Shown here piece by piece: positions 41,782-51,477 of a stretch of 64,000 nucleotides of DNA. The stretch comes from Arthrobacter sp. H35-D1. Its GTDB lineage: Bacteria; Actinomycetota; Actinomycetes; Actinomycetales; Micrococcaceae. The DNA is taken from positions 446,534 to 510,533 of the forward strand of contig NZ_JASISP010000001.1 of assembly GCF_030063185.1 (NCBI RefSeq), written 5' to 3'. The position numbers and the translations under genes were made by a program. Under the pieces are notes generated by a model. It did no database searches. It saw nothing but the letters and a program-made list of their open reading frames with translations, and was not told the origin of the DNA. The stretch's first letter is position 1. The number at the start of each line of letters is the position of its first letter.

Positions 41782-42420
41782 GTGGTGGAACTTACTGCGC
41801 AAGAAGCCGTTGCTGCGGAGCATATTTTTGGTGATCACCTTGATCTGGCCAAACGCTATGTGGAGCACTTGGCAACGTCGGGAATCGAACGCGGCTTGAT
41901 TGGCCCGCGGGAAGTTCCTCGTTTGTGGAGTCGGCATGTCCTGAATTGTGCAGTAGTTGCCGAGTTGATTGAAAACGGCGCGAAGGTTGCAGATGTGGGA
42001 AGTGGCGCCGGTCTTCCAGGTTTGTGTTTGGCCATTGCTAGGCCTGATCTCTATCTGACCCTCATTGAGCCTTTGGAACGCCGGGTTATCTGGCTGGAAG
42101 AAGTGGTCATGGATCTTGGTCTTTCGAATGTGGAGATCATCCGCTCGCGGGCTGAATCGGCCATCGGAAAAGTCGAGTGCAGCGTTGTCACTGCACGCGC
42201 AGTTTCTGCTTTGAATACTCTTGCGCCTTTGACCATCCCGCTCTTGGGTGGTGAAGGAGTACTGCTGGCGATCAAGGGCCGCAGTGCCGAGGAAGAGATT
42301 GGAAAGGCGGCGAAGACGCTGAAGGAGCTAGGGGGCGTCTCTACCGAGGTGTTGACTGCCGGCCACGGCGTCTTGGAGGAGCCCACAACAGTGGTCCGTG
42401 TTCAGGTGAAGCGGCGCTGA
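41782..42420 (+). CDS. rsmG: 16S rRNA m7G527 methyltransferase RsmG
   Basis: 212 residues. The SAM-binding motif is VADVGSGAGLPGLCLAI, preceded by the family block LIGPREVPRLWSRHVLNCAVV. It methylates G527 of 16S rRNA using S-adenosylmethionine. GTG 41782 start. Placed 75 bases before parA, the conserved rsmG-parA-parB order. Confidence 0.95.
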   Translation: MVELTAQEAVAAEHIFGDHLDLAKRYVEHLATSGIERGLIGPREVPRLWSRHVLNCAVVAELIENGAKVADVGSGAGLPGLCLAIARPDLYLTLIEPLERRVIWLEEVVMDLGLSNVEIIRSRAESAIGKVECSVVTARAVSALNTLAPLTIPLLGGEGVLLAIKGRSAEEEIGKAAKTLKELGGVSTEVLTAGHGVLEEPTTVVRVQVKRR

Positions 42421-42494
42421 TCCCCACTGCCGTGGGTCGGAACCGATAGGCTAGAGTTTGGCAACCATCGCCACAGGAAAGTGAGAGTGTCAGC

Positions 42495-43550
42495 GTGACC
42501 AGTAGCGAAGCAGCTTCGCAACGGATCCCTCCGTTCATGACATTGGGGTCGGCACGCTCTAATGTTATAAATCAACCAAAAATGGTTGTTCGATCGAATC
42601 AGGAAACGCCTGGTGCTGTTTCACGTGAAACAAAGGACATAACGGTTGGCGCGATGGATGATGATTTCGATGACAACAGCCCCATCGCCAGCCAGCTCGT
42701 GAGCGAGACAAGGCGACGCGAAAAACTACTGGGCCGCAGCCTGCCGCGACCGAAGCATACTCGAATTCTAGCTGTGGCGAACCAAAAGGGCGGAGTTGGC
42801 AAGACCACGACAACTGTCAACATCGCGGCAGCACTAGCGTCGGCCGGACTCAACGTTTTGGTAATTGACAATGATCCACAGGGTAATGCATCGACAGCTT
42901 TGGGTGTACCCCACCATGCGGAAATCGATAGTATCTATGATGTCCTGATCAATGATGTTCCTATGGCGGAAGTTGTGGCGACGTGCCCCGACATCGACAA
43001 GTTGTACTGTGTTCCGGCCACAATCCACCTCGCCGGCGCAGAAATTGAACTCGTTTCGCTCGTTGCACGTGAGCAGAGACTTCGACGAGCCATCGATACA
43101 TACGTGAAATACCGCGAGAACAACAACTTGGAACGCTTGGATTTCATTTTTATTGATTGCCCGCCAAGTCTCGGGCTTCTGACCGTCAACGCGTTCTGCG
43201 CCGCCAATGAGGTCATGATCCCCATCCAGTGTGAATACTATGCCTTGGAAGGCTTGAGTCAACTTTTGAAGAACATTGAGATGATTCAAAAGCACTTGAA
43301 CTCCGACCTTGTGGTTTCTACCATTCTGTTGACTATGTATGACGGCCGAACTAATCTGGCTGCCCATGTTGCTGCGGACGTTAGGGAACACTTTCCCAAA
43401 CAAGTACTGCGGGCCATGATTCCACGATCTGTGAGAATTTCTGAGGCTCCCAGCTATCAACAGACAGTCATGACGTACGATCGGTCTTCAACGGGTGCTC
43501 TGTCATATCTTGAGGCTGCGGCTGAACTCGCAGAGCGACCCCGCACATAG
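42495..43550 (+). CDS. parA: chromosome partitioning ATPase ParA
   Basis: 351 residues. A long N-terminal extension of about 90 residues precedes the deviant Walker A motif NQKGGVGKTTTTVN; DNDPQGNAS and FIFIDCPPSLGLLT follow. ParA moves ParB-parS complexes and in Actinobacteria also interacts with polar proteins. The extension contains a perfect parS (42617-42632) whose bases encode VSRET. GTG 42495 is the start; an ATG at 42540 would still leave parS inside the gene. Confidence 0.95.
   Translation: MTSSEAASQRIPPFMTLGSARSNVINQPKMVVRSNQETPGAVSRETKDITVGAMDDDFDDNSPIASQLVSETRRREKLLGRSLPRPKHTRILAVANQKGGVGKTTTTVNIAAALASAGLNVLVIDNDPQGNASTALGVPHHAEIDSIYDVLINDVPMAEVVATCPDIDKLYCVPATIHLAGAEIELVSLVAREQRLRRAIDTYVKYRENNNLERLDFIFIDCPPSLGLLTVNAFCAANEVMIPIQCEYYALEGLSQLLKNIEMIQKHLNSDLVVSTILLTMYDGRTNLAAHVAADVREHFPKQVLRAMIPRSVRISEAPSYQQTVMTYDRSSTGALSYLEAAAELAERPRT
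42617..42632. promoter_or_regulatory. parS: parS site inside parA
   Basis: TGTTTCACGTGAAACA, a perfect 16-base palindromic ParB site, inside the N-terminal coding extension of parA. Confidence 0.97.
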
Positions 43551-43637
43551 TAGGTAGCGAACAGGCTACTTTGAAGTTTTCAATGAAATTCATCAGATCC
43601 CCACGCTGTTGGGGTTCATTCAACGGAGGATGTCTCA

Positions 43638-44669
43638 ATGACTGACAAGCGCAGGGGACTTGGTCGTGGTTTGGGAGCTTTGATTCCCAATTCTTCTGGT
43701 GACGAGAGCGGATCATCCCAGCCAACACGCCCAGTGGATTTGTTCTTTCCTGAGCCCAAGGACCGTAATTCCGCTGCGATACCACCAGTGCAGACGACCA
43801 AGGCCAAGGCAGCAAAGAAGACTCCTAGCCAGTCAGCACCGGAACTCGTTGAAGTTCCGGGAGCAACGTTTATGGAACTCCCGGTTGGTCAGATTCATCC
43901 GAACCGCAAGCAGCCGCGTACTGTCTTCGATGAAGACGACATGGCTGAACTGGTTCATTCAGTCCGTGAAATCGGTGTCCTGCAACCCATTGTTGTACGA
44001 AAGTCGACGGAAAAGGGTGACCAGCCCTATGAGTTGGTCATGGGTGAGCGGCGCTGGCGTGCGAGCCAGCGAGCCGGTTTGGAGACTATTCCGGTAATCG
44101 TTCGGGAAACAACGGACGATAATCTCCTTAGAGATGCTTTGCTGGAAAATCTGCATAGAAGCCAGCTCAACCCCTTGGAAGAAGCGGCAGCCTATCAGCA
44201 ACTGCTGGAAGACTTTGGTACTACCCATGAGCAGTTGGCGGACAAGATTGGCCGGTCGAGGCCCCAGGTTTCCAATACACTGCGTTTGTTGAAGCTTCCC
44301 CCTGTCGTTCAGCGCCGAGTTGCCGCTGGAGTGCTTTCGGCTGGTCATGCCCGTGCGTTGCTGGCGTTGCCGGAATCCGAGGCTATGGAACTTTTGGCAC
44401 AGAAGATTGTGGCCGAGGGCATGTCGGTCAGAGCGACCGAGGAAGCCGTTCAGTTGTACCATCCACCTTTGGCTGGACAGAAGCCAGCCACCAAGGCACC
44501 GAGCCCCCGTCATGAAAGACTGGATTTTCTTGCCGGCTCTTTGGCTGATCGGTTGGATACAAACGTGAAGATTTCCCTGGGTGCCCGGAAAGGGAAAGTG
44601 AGTATCGAGTTCGCGTCTGTGGAGGACTTGAATAGGATCATGGACGTTCTGAGTCCAGGTAGCAGCTAG
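43638..44669 (+). CDS. parB: chromosome partitioning protein ParB
   Basis: 343 residues. A basic N-terminus (KRRGLGRGLGALIP) gives ParA contact. The CTP-binding domain has QPRTVFDE and GERRWRASQRAG. A helix-turn-helix (about 175-225; TTHEQLADKIGRSRPQVSN) reads parS. A C-terminal dimerisation domain closes with LNRIMDVLSP. It slides on DNA as a CTP clamp loaded at parS. Followed within 15 bases by a palindrome that contains parS. Confidence 0.96.
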   Translation: MTDKRRGLGRGLGALIPNSSGDESGSSQPTRPVDLFFPEPKDRNSAAIPPVQTTKAKAAKKTPSQSAPELVEVPGATFMELPVGQIHPNRKQPRTVFDEDDMAELVHSVREIGVLQPIVVRKSTEKGDQPYELVMGERRWRASQRAGLETIPVIVRETTDDNLLRDALLENLHRSQLNPLEEAAAYQQLLEDFGTTHEQLADKIGRSRPQVSNTLRLLKLPPVVQRRVAAGVLSAGHARALLALPESEAMELLAQKIVAEGMSVRATEEAVQLYHPPLAGQKPATKAPSPRHERLDFLAGSLADRLDTNVKISLGARKGKVSIEFASVEDLNRIMDVLSPGSS

Positions 44670-44682
44670 TTTTAGACATGAC

Positions 44683-44716
44683 TTTCGGCGGTGTTTCACG
44701 TGAAACACCGCCGAAA
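44683..44716. terminator. parS: palindromic parB terminator containing a perfect parS
   Basis: A 34-base perfect palindrome: TTTCGGCGG flanks TGTTTCACGTGAAACA (44692-44707) and is mirrored by CCGCCGAAA. It lies just after the parB stop and so looks like both a transcription terminator stem and a ParB loading site. Confidence 0.85.
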
Positions 44717-44826
44717 TCATTTCTAAGGGTTTCGTCAAGAACAATCCTAAGAGTCTATTTTGGAGACACGAGGTTTTGGGCTCTTCCAGTTAATGGCTCA
44801 ACCGACGTTTTCATGTGTCACGGAGA

Positions 44827-44842
44827 TGTTTCACGTGAATCG
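44827..44842. promoter_or_regulatory. parS-like site (14/16)
   Basis: TGTTTCACGTGAATCG: the central palindrome is intact, with two mismatches in the right end. It is about 120 bases from the parS in the parB terminator. Confidence 0.7.
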
Positions 44843-46899
44843 TATGGGCGCTTACGCCGATGGGGCAATTCACCGGAGCTGATAATTGTGAGTCCGGAAT
44901 AGGCGCAAGTCACTGGTATCGATGTTCTCCTGCACGTTGGATTCAGTCGACTAACGGGGATTGATAGCGACTACCGTCATTCTCTCAGGTGAGTAAGTTG
45001 GCCAGTAGAAACGGGAATGCCCCGATTCGGTGTCGCTCTGGCCTCGGAAGCTGAAATGTAGTGATGTGAGGCAGACAATTATTTCAGAAACAACGACGTC
45101 TCGCTAGTGCACCCTTCGCTCACTGAATCAGATGGTTCGTTGCTGCCCAGTGGATCTGTCGTAGCAACACTATGGAGTAGTTGTGATCCGTAGGCCAGTT
45201 TGCGCTAAAGCTGCCGCATCTGTCCCGATGGTTGGCCTCTAGACGCGAGAAGAGTGAAGCTAATTCCTTATTGAAGGCAACTGGTGCCATCGACAGTGGC
45301 GTGCGGGAGAGTATCCGATTCTGTTTCTTGCCATTGCTGCCGCGAACGCGCAACCGGACATGTGGGGTTGCCTGAATCAATGAAACCCAACTCACGTCAA
45401 CTAAACGACAGCTTTAGCGTTGACAGGTGTTGTCTCACGACATCGCACCGAACATGGGCGGTCCCCAAAGCGTCGAATAATCAGGAGGGGGGTGACGAAA
45501 CAAGGTCAATGTATTCGGCCTTGAACAAGGAGTGGGGGCAGAGCGCGGGGGAAATATGGGCTGAGTGAGCAGGGGAGCACCCACATCGGGGGTGTGGACG
45601 TGCCTCGCAGTGTGCATACTCCAGGAGGGCACTGAAGGTGCTGTGGGCGTCGGGGCAACTGCCCGCGCCTCCATATGTCCCGGATCACCGCCAAAGGCCA
45701 CGAGAGCACCGCTGAGGACCGTGTATGGTCCTTGCGTGCCATGAGTGTATGTGCGGATGGTCTGCGAAGACGAGTCCGCTTGTCTATGACAAGGACGGCA
45801 TAGTAGTAGTCCTCATGTGAATGCATGGACCTTGGAGACCATCAATTGCGTGCCGCGTTGGGTGTTGTCCAGCGATGTGACTGAACTGGAGACGCCGGCG
45901 AGCTCGCCATGGACGTCGGCAGGAGTATCCAGCATCCCTTGGGCTGGCAGTTCCCGTGCGCCATTCAACCTGTGGTCTCGGAAGCATTCGTCCAAGGACC
46001 TGGATTGCAGAGATGGTCGGTGATCAGAATACTAACAGCCGACTCTGAGGCTGGTGCTAGTGAGAGTTGGCGGGTGCTCCGTTGGCACATGGAGCGCTGA
46101 AAAGTCAACGCCTCGATCTGGTAGGGGATTGCTCTTCCGTGGTTGACGTATCGATTGAGTAGTCAAGGTGAGGATGTACGTGTTTCGCCTATGCCAATTT
46201 AGACTGAGCGCCAAGGCGCTGATAGGAGCAGTACTTGCCAAGGTTGGGGCTGGGCATCAACGCTTGCGCCTATGGATGGGTGAACGTGGTACTTGGCCCG
46301 CATTTGGTGACAGGCCAGGGGAACCTCATTTGCCACTGTGCCCTCCTTCGATTGTCGAAACAGTTCTGGACGGTTTTGCAGGTATGAAGTAAAGGGCTAT
46401 GCCAGTCTGCATCAGTTCCCGAGTTCGCTGGAGGCAGCCGCTGGTACCGGTCCTTGCGGTGTCGCTAAGCATCATTGATGATTCTCCACAGCGTGGCCAT
46501 GAAGTTGGCTTAGAGCGTTCAGAGCCCACAACTGAGTCTCACGATGTGGTCGAGGTGGGTGCTGGGTAAGAGGGTCTGAGGAAAGGGCGGCACAGCAACA
46601 CCTCAGCAGACCTGTTTGCGTCAGCAAACCTACGCAAGACTGCAAAGAACGACAATGCGCCCATCACTACATGGAAAACGTTCTTTCTTGCCTGTATCTA
46701 CCGTAGTAGACCATGGAGTTTCGCTCCCCTCTCATGCCTGACCATGAAGCTGAGTCAGCGTATGACTGGAAATGGTGCGGCTGAATGGCACTCGCTTTTT
46801 CCTTTGCAAGGTGATCTAGGCAGATTGTACTCACAATATGGCGTTTCCAGCAGAAACAGGAAGTTCCGTTGACGAAGAGGCGGTCCGTGGTGGTCTCTC

Positions 46900-46915
46900 T
46901 GTTTCACGTGAAACA
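46900..46915. promoter_or_regulatory. parS: parS site (perfect)
   Basis: TGTTTCACGTGAAACA, a perfect 16-base site in the gene-poor region. It pairs with a near-perfect site that begins 31 bases further on. Confidence 0.97.
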
Positions 46916-46930
46916 AACCCCTACACATCT

Positions 46931-46946
46931 GGTTTCACGTGAAACA
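46931..46946. promoter_or_regulatory. parS: parS site (15/16)
   Basis: GGTTTCACGTGAAACA: one mismatch at the first base. The centre-to-centre distance to the previous site is 31 bases, about three helical turns, so both sites face the same side of the DNA. Confidence 0.92.
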
Positions 46947-47636
46947 GAATTGCCATGCTTACGCCGTGACACACACTCCGCGGTATGTTCTTTAAGAAAA
47001 AAGAGGGACTGTTCGCAGGTCTGGCAACCCGTGACTAAGAAAGTTCCCCGAAGGGTCAGTAGGGCGTCAACACACCCCCTTTTTGCTGAGCCCAGGAGCG
47101 ATGCTTGGGGGGTCCGGACTACGGTGGGTGGCTTCCAGTAGTGTCTGGACAACGCTTTATCGGGGCTTAGGTAGGCCGGAACAAACTACGGCCCGACCAA
47201 TAATCGTAGCGCTGCCCGAAGTCTGTATGCGGCTGAGAATGAGAGCGGACTCACTAGATTCCCCGGCGTTTACTACGGATCATGTCGTGTAGTGGGAGAG
47301 GAGAAAGTCGCATACCCACTGAACTTCATTAAGTATTCTTTCAACTCACCGTGGAACCGGGGTTTCACTGGTGGGTTTCGAGTTCGTCAGAACTCGACTC
47401 GTTCTTCCGCCAGCAGGCGTAGGCACGGCTATGTCGATGGAAGATGCTGCTGCGGAGAGCCCCGATGCTAGCGCTGAGTCGCTGGGCGCCAATCTAGGCT
47501 CCCTGGGTGAGCGTGGAGTTGCTCAGACGGATGCAGTTCCCTGGGGTCCGTTTGTGCGCATGTTTGGGTGATGTGATGTAGAGGGAAGATGTAGCAGGAA
47601 CACATGGCTTCGAAGTGAGGATACCCCAGCGTGACG

Positions 47637-48950
47637 AACTACCTCGTGACAACGTTCTCGGCGTATTCGGCATACACGTTCACCATCATCCATTCTTGGA
47701 GAAGGGTAGCGGCAGAATTGATGATGGTCTGAACTGTTCCCGTTAGATCGACGGACCGGGCCACCCTAGCTTCGGATCAGACTCGCATAATAGGGAGTAG
47801 CTCATCCACTTTAGGCTAGAACGCAAGAGTCATCCAGATCCTTGGAAAGTATGCGTAACTACTCTGAGGGCGAGAGGTTGCACTCGTGCTTTCAGGTCCT
47901 CGTTTGGGGAGCAAACCAAAGAGTCCGAGTATTGCGCCGAGGGCTCGATCGAATTGGGAGACAGGCCCCTTGGAAGATGTTCCATCATCGGTGATGCAGG
48001 TTTCAGTCAGCGTGTCAGGACGAGGCATCTGGAGGTTGGGCGGGGCTTCGTAGTGCTCCTCACAGTGGCCAGTCGCGTAAGAGAAATAGCAGAGATTGCG
48101 TCTAAGTCTTCACTATGAATGCCAATCGAGGGTCGGATCGCATCGTATGTACTAATGCGGCCTTAGATTTCTTCAAGTACCCCCATCCGTTCTGCACGGG
48201 ACAAAGCAGTGGGCTTGTACGTGCTTGCAGAGCCCCCAGGGACGGGTAGGACGGAGTTGCGCTTATCAACGACAGGCTTGCCGCCACGAACGCTATGCAG
48301 TTTTTCAGAGCCTAGTCCGCGAAGAAATCCAGCGTAACCATCAAGAGTCGTTCGTGGTTCGTAAGGCGCAATCTATGTGGGTTGTGTAGAGATCATGCCC
48401 GCATATGTCACCGACGGTGACCACCGAGATGTAGCTGAATAGGTTCCCAAGCCATCAACTCAGTATCTGAGCATGTGGAGCTGTGCCCTTCCAATCTACG
48501 TTCTCCTAGGATCTTCTACGCTTGCTCGTGCGCCGAAGTCTCATTGATCTCCAGAATCGTCATGTCTCCGGGAACCTTCCACCGTTTGTTGTATGGGCCG
48601 AGATATCCTGGCAAGACCGTTCGCTTTGTGATCCCACTTGAGAACATCCTCATCATCGTCAATCTCGATTAGGTGCTCGGCAGGTAGGTAGCAGTTGTGA
48701 TGGTCATCGTACACTAGCGGAAACGACCCAGAAGGCACCAGTAGTCGGTCAAAAGTAACCGCATTAGCTTCTCGAATACTTCCCTGAATGAGTGGGCTTT
48801 TCGAATAGCTAGAAACGCGTAGACCCGGATAGTTTTTGAATCACGGATTGTCCCCACGTTTGCGGTCAGAGAGGGAAGTTGCTGTTTGTGCGGGTGCGTG
48901 TAACCACGACTATGTCCGGAAACTCATGGATTCATCCTGAGTGTTTCTAC
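47637..48950 (-). pseudogene. decayed coding remnants, minus strand
   Basis: Several minus-strand stretches read like protein but are broken. 48517-48830 encodes VTFDRLLVPSGSFPLVYDD, then LIEIDDDEDVLKWDHKANGL, and after a frameshift GYLGPYNKRWKVPGDMTILE and a stop near 48517. About 48050-48370 reads YEPRTTLDGYAGFLRGLGSE and GGKPVVDKRNSVLPVPGG, then one in-frame stop, then GRISTYDAIRPSIGIHSEDL. About 47638-47760 reads SVDLTGTVQTIINSAATLLQ and MMVNVYAEYAENVV. I recognise no family. They appear to be at least two dead genes. Random openness in a half-GC sequence is the alternative. Confidence 0.4.
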
Positions 48951-49005
48951 GGCCAGTTGGCTGTCGTCATGCGCCTTGCCCCTGCTATGAGTGTGTAGAG
49001 GAACG

Positions 49006-49221
49006 ATGGTGATTGAGTCCCATGGATTCAACTTCCTAATGGGTATCCAGCGAACAGTTGGCAGAAGTTCAACTTTTGCCAAGACCGTGAGCCAAGGAAC
49101 GGAGGAACGTGTGCCACGCTTTGATGTGGCACGTCTCATTAATGGGGCTGAGAGGGTCTTCGGGCTGGTGGGAAGTGACCTCCCGGTATTGGGCTATGGT
49201 CGCTCTGCCTGTTTCACGTGA
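49006..49221 (+). CDS. small candidate ORF ending in a parS site
   Basis: A possible 71-residue protein starting ATG 49006 (MVIESHGFNFLMGIQRTVGR), with AGAGGA five bases upstream. The composition is protein-like (for instance RFDVARLINGAERVFGLVGS), and the stop TGA falls inside the parS-like site at 49210-49225. No family is recognised; it may be a remnant or chance frame. Confidence 0.3.
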   Translation: MVIESHGFNFLMGIQRTVGRSSTFAKTVSQGTEERVPRFDVARLINGAERVFGLVGSDLPVLGYGRSACFT

Positions 49222-49225
49222 AACG
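49210..49225. promoter_or_regulatory. parS: parS site (15/16)
   Basis: TGTTTCACGTGAAACG: one mismatch at the last base. It lies 72 bases beyond the stop of the DUF222/HNH gene. Confidence 0.9.
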
Positions 49226-49296
49226 GCGAAGGTTTATGGCTAGGTCACGCGGACGGCACAAACTGAGTCTTTGTCGCCAAGGGGCAGGGACTTTAG

Positions 49297-51477
49297 CTAC
49301 TTGGGGAGGCCGAGGGTGGGGTTTTCGAGTCCTCGTTGGATGAGGTTGTCCCAGTGCATGGTGTTGAATTCCGGGTCGTCGGGGAAGGTGCCTGGGGGTG
49401 GTTCAGGGAGTTGCTGTGCGGTGTGAATTCCTTCGCAGCCGCAGTCGCAGTCGTCTTCGAAGGCGCAGTCTTGGTCGTGTTCTTCGGTGAAGGCGGCGCG
49501 TGCCGGGTTGTGCTGGGTGTTCTGCTCGTACTGGGGGTTTTGTGGGTCGGGGCGTGCTGGGTTGAGGTTTTCAGTGAGGCGTTTTTTGAGCCACTTGGGG
49601 TAGGCCGGGGCGTGGATTTCGGCTGTTTCGGGCGGGTAGTAGCGTCCGCGGGGCGAGGTCCAGGCCACGCCGTTCTGTGCTGTCATTGACGGGGTCCAGC
49701 CGCGCAGGCGTACTGCGGCTCGTTCCGGGCTCTGATCCAGGCGGCAGTCCCCGGTGCGGGTTCTGTCGTCCTTGAAGTGCTTCAGGAGGTGATGGGCGCG
49801 GCACAGGATTTCCAGGTTGCCCAGGATCGTGGGGCCACCGTGCTCGAAGGCTTTGACGTGGTCTGTTTGGCAGCTGACGGCGTGGGCGAGGCAGCCGGGG
49901 AATTGACAGTATTCATCCCTGATCCCCAGCATCAGGCGCATCGCTTGGGTCAACCGGTACTGCTGCGGGGCTGAATCCAAGGGCGTGTTCGTGACTGGAT
50001 CGGTCAAGACCCGATAAAAGCAGGAAGCATCTCCGAGGAGTTTCCGGGCGACCTCGATACTGATCGGCCCGGCTCCTTCCATCCAGGCCGGCTCGTTCGT
50101 GGCCCCCAACAACGACAAAGCCGGGATCACCACCACCGGCAATACCCTCGGCAATGGAGGCCATGCCACCGAGGAACCGGTTCCGGGCCCAGCTCTGCCC
50201 TCAACACCGGTTCCGGGCTTGTGGGGAGCCGGGGTCAGTGTTGGCGGTCTCGCGGTGGGCAGCCATTCAGGATCGTTGCGATGATCGGGGTCCTTGAACG
50301 ACGGGCTCTGGTAGTCGGGATCGTCAAAGACCGGGACCGCACCCGGTGAAAACTGGTGCCGGTCCGGGTCCGGGTCCGGTATCGGGGCGCCGGCACAGGG
50401 ATCAGGCTCGACCGGGGCAAAGAACGGCACCAACTCGTGACCGGGAACCGCCACAGCACCCACCCCACCACCACTGCCGCTGTTGTGGCTGGCTGTGTTG
50501 GTTCCTGGGGTGGTGGGTGTGGTGCTGGTGGGGGTTGGTGGGGTGTGAATGGCGTTGTGGGCCATGGATTGGTTCAATAGCAAGGCGGCGGCGACATCGG
50601 CACGGAGTTGGGTCAGGGTCCTGTCTTCGTGGGGGCCTTGGGCTGCTTGGGCGCTCAGGGTGCATTGGTCCCAGATGCCCTCGATCGTGGGAGACGGGGC
50701 GTACAGGCTCAGCCAGGACATCCCGTCGCGGTCCCTGCTGATGCGCATGTGCCGGTCGGCGTAGGCTTTCCGGGTTCGTACGTCCAGTGTTTCGGGATAG
50801 GAACGTTCCCGCAACCGCCTGGCTTTTTCCCTGAAGCCCGTCACCGTGCCTTGGGCGGCCTTGCCGAGCAAGATGCGTTCATAGGCGTCGATGAGGTCTT
50901 GGGCCACGCCGGCTTCGGCCAGTACGGTGGTTTCCTCGGTGATGATCACCGCGAAGTCCCACCCCAACACCCCGGTGCACAGTGCCTGAAGGGTCGCGGG
51001 AAGCCGGCGGACCAGCACGGTGGAGTGTTCCATCAAGCGTGCCGTGGCGCCCGCGGACAACCGCAGTATCCCGGCCAGTTCAGCACGCAGGCTGGCAAAG
51101 GACTGCTGGCGCTGCCACGCATCAAAGGACAACAACCCGTCTTCCACCGCGGCCACGGACGCACAGCGCTCGATCAACACCGCGGCCAGCCCGGCACCCC
51201 GGTTCTGATGGACCCGCAACGCGTCCACAGCATCGACGCACCCCTCCAACAACAACTGCACCGATTCCAATTGCGACCCACCACCACCCGCAGCACCAGC
51301 GGCGGCACCGGGATGGAACTCGCCCGGAGAGGGCAGCGGCGGCAGGGAAGAGAAACCGGCAATGCCCGTGTCCAAGGGTTCAAGGGAGGGAAACACCAGC
51401 CCGGCAATCAGCTCCACCACAGTGACTGTGGCGGATGAATCATCCTCTTCCCGAGGGAAATTCACTGAACCGCCCAT
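49297..51477 (-). CDS. DUF222 / HNH endonuclease family protein (13E12-like)
   Basis: About 726 residues. An N-terminal helical DUF222 domain (about 60-300) has LAGILRLSAGATARLMEHS. A long Pro/Asp/His-rich low-complexity linker (about 310-430; TPTSTTPTTPGTN) follows. The C-terminal HNH nuclease module reads YCQFPGCLAHAVSCQTDH, then LEILCRAHHLLKH. Such genes are multicopy and mobile-like in Actinobacteria; the function is unknown. ATG 51477 is preferred; TATACT sits six bases before it, suggesting a leaderless message. The frame extends to GTG 51495. It sits inside the parS-rich region, whose other contents look decayed. Confidence 0.88.
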   Translation of the reverse strand: MGGSVNFPREEDDSSATVTVVELIAGLVFPSLEPLDTGIAGFSSLPPLPSPGEFHPGAAAGAAGGGGSQLESVQLLLEGCVDAVDALRVHQNRGAGLAAVLIERCASVAAVEDGLLSFDAWQRQQSFASLRAELAGILRLSAGATARLMEHSTVLVRRLPATLQALCTGVLGWDFAVIITEETTVLAEAGVAQDLIDAYERILLGKAAQGTVTGFREKARRLRERSYPETLDVRTRKAYADRHMRISRDRDGMSWLSLYAPSPTIEGIWDQCTLSAQAAQGPHEDRTLTQLRADVAAALLLNQSMAHNAIHTPPTPTSTTPTTPGTNTASHNSGSGGGVGAVAVPGHELVPFFAPVEPDPCAGAPIPDPDPDRHQFSPGAVPVFDDPDYQSPSFKDPDHRNDPEWLPTARPPTLTPAPHKPGTGVEGRAGPGTGSSVAWPPLPRVLPVVVIPALSLLGATNEPAWMEGAGPISIEVARKLLGDASCFYRVLTDPVTNTPLDSAPQQYRLTQAMRLMLGIRDEYCQFPGCLAHAVSCQTDHVKAFEHGGPTILGNLEILCRAHHLLKHFKDDRTRTGDCRLDQSPERAAVRLRGWTPSMTAQNGVAWTSPRGRYYPPETAEIHAPAYPKWLKKRLTENLNPARPDPQNPQYEQNTQHNPARAAFTEEHDQDCAFEDDCDCGCEGIHTAQQLPEPPPGTFPDDPEFNTMHWDNLIQRGLENPTLGLPK

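Larger units (their letters stand above)
44717..47636. other. gene-poor region beside parB, first part
   Basis: Roughly 2.9 kb with no gene I can support. The longest open frames are 60-106 codons, overlap each other on both strands, lack ribosome binding sites and are not protein-like by eye. The composition looks less GC-rich than neighbouring genes. One minus-strand frame between 45435 and 45995 is broken by only one stop and might be a remnant. The region carries parS-like sites at 44827, 46900 and 46931. A normal high-GC chromosome would be densely coding here. Confidence 0.6.

Noticed and set aside
46900-46946. Start of a CRISPR array or phage attachment repeat
   Set aside because: The repeated unit is the ParB site parS, occurs at irregular distances, and there are no spacers of uniform length or cas genes.
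44717-49250. Insertion sequence or prophage remnant
   Set aside because: No transposase, integrase, terminal inverted repeats or target duplication could be seen; the region is described only as gene-poor with remnants.
50608-51438. A 276-codon plus-strand frame opposite the DUF222/HNH gene
   Set aside because: Antisense shadow; the minus-strand product has a recognisable HNH motif, this one does not.
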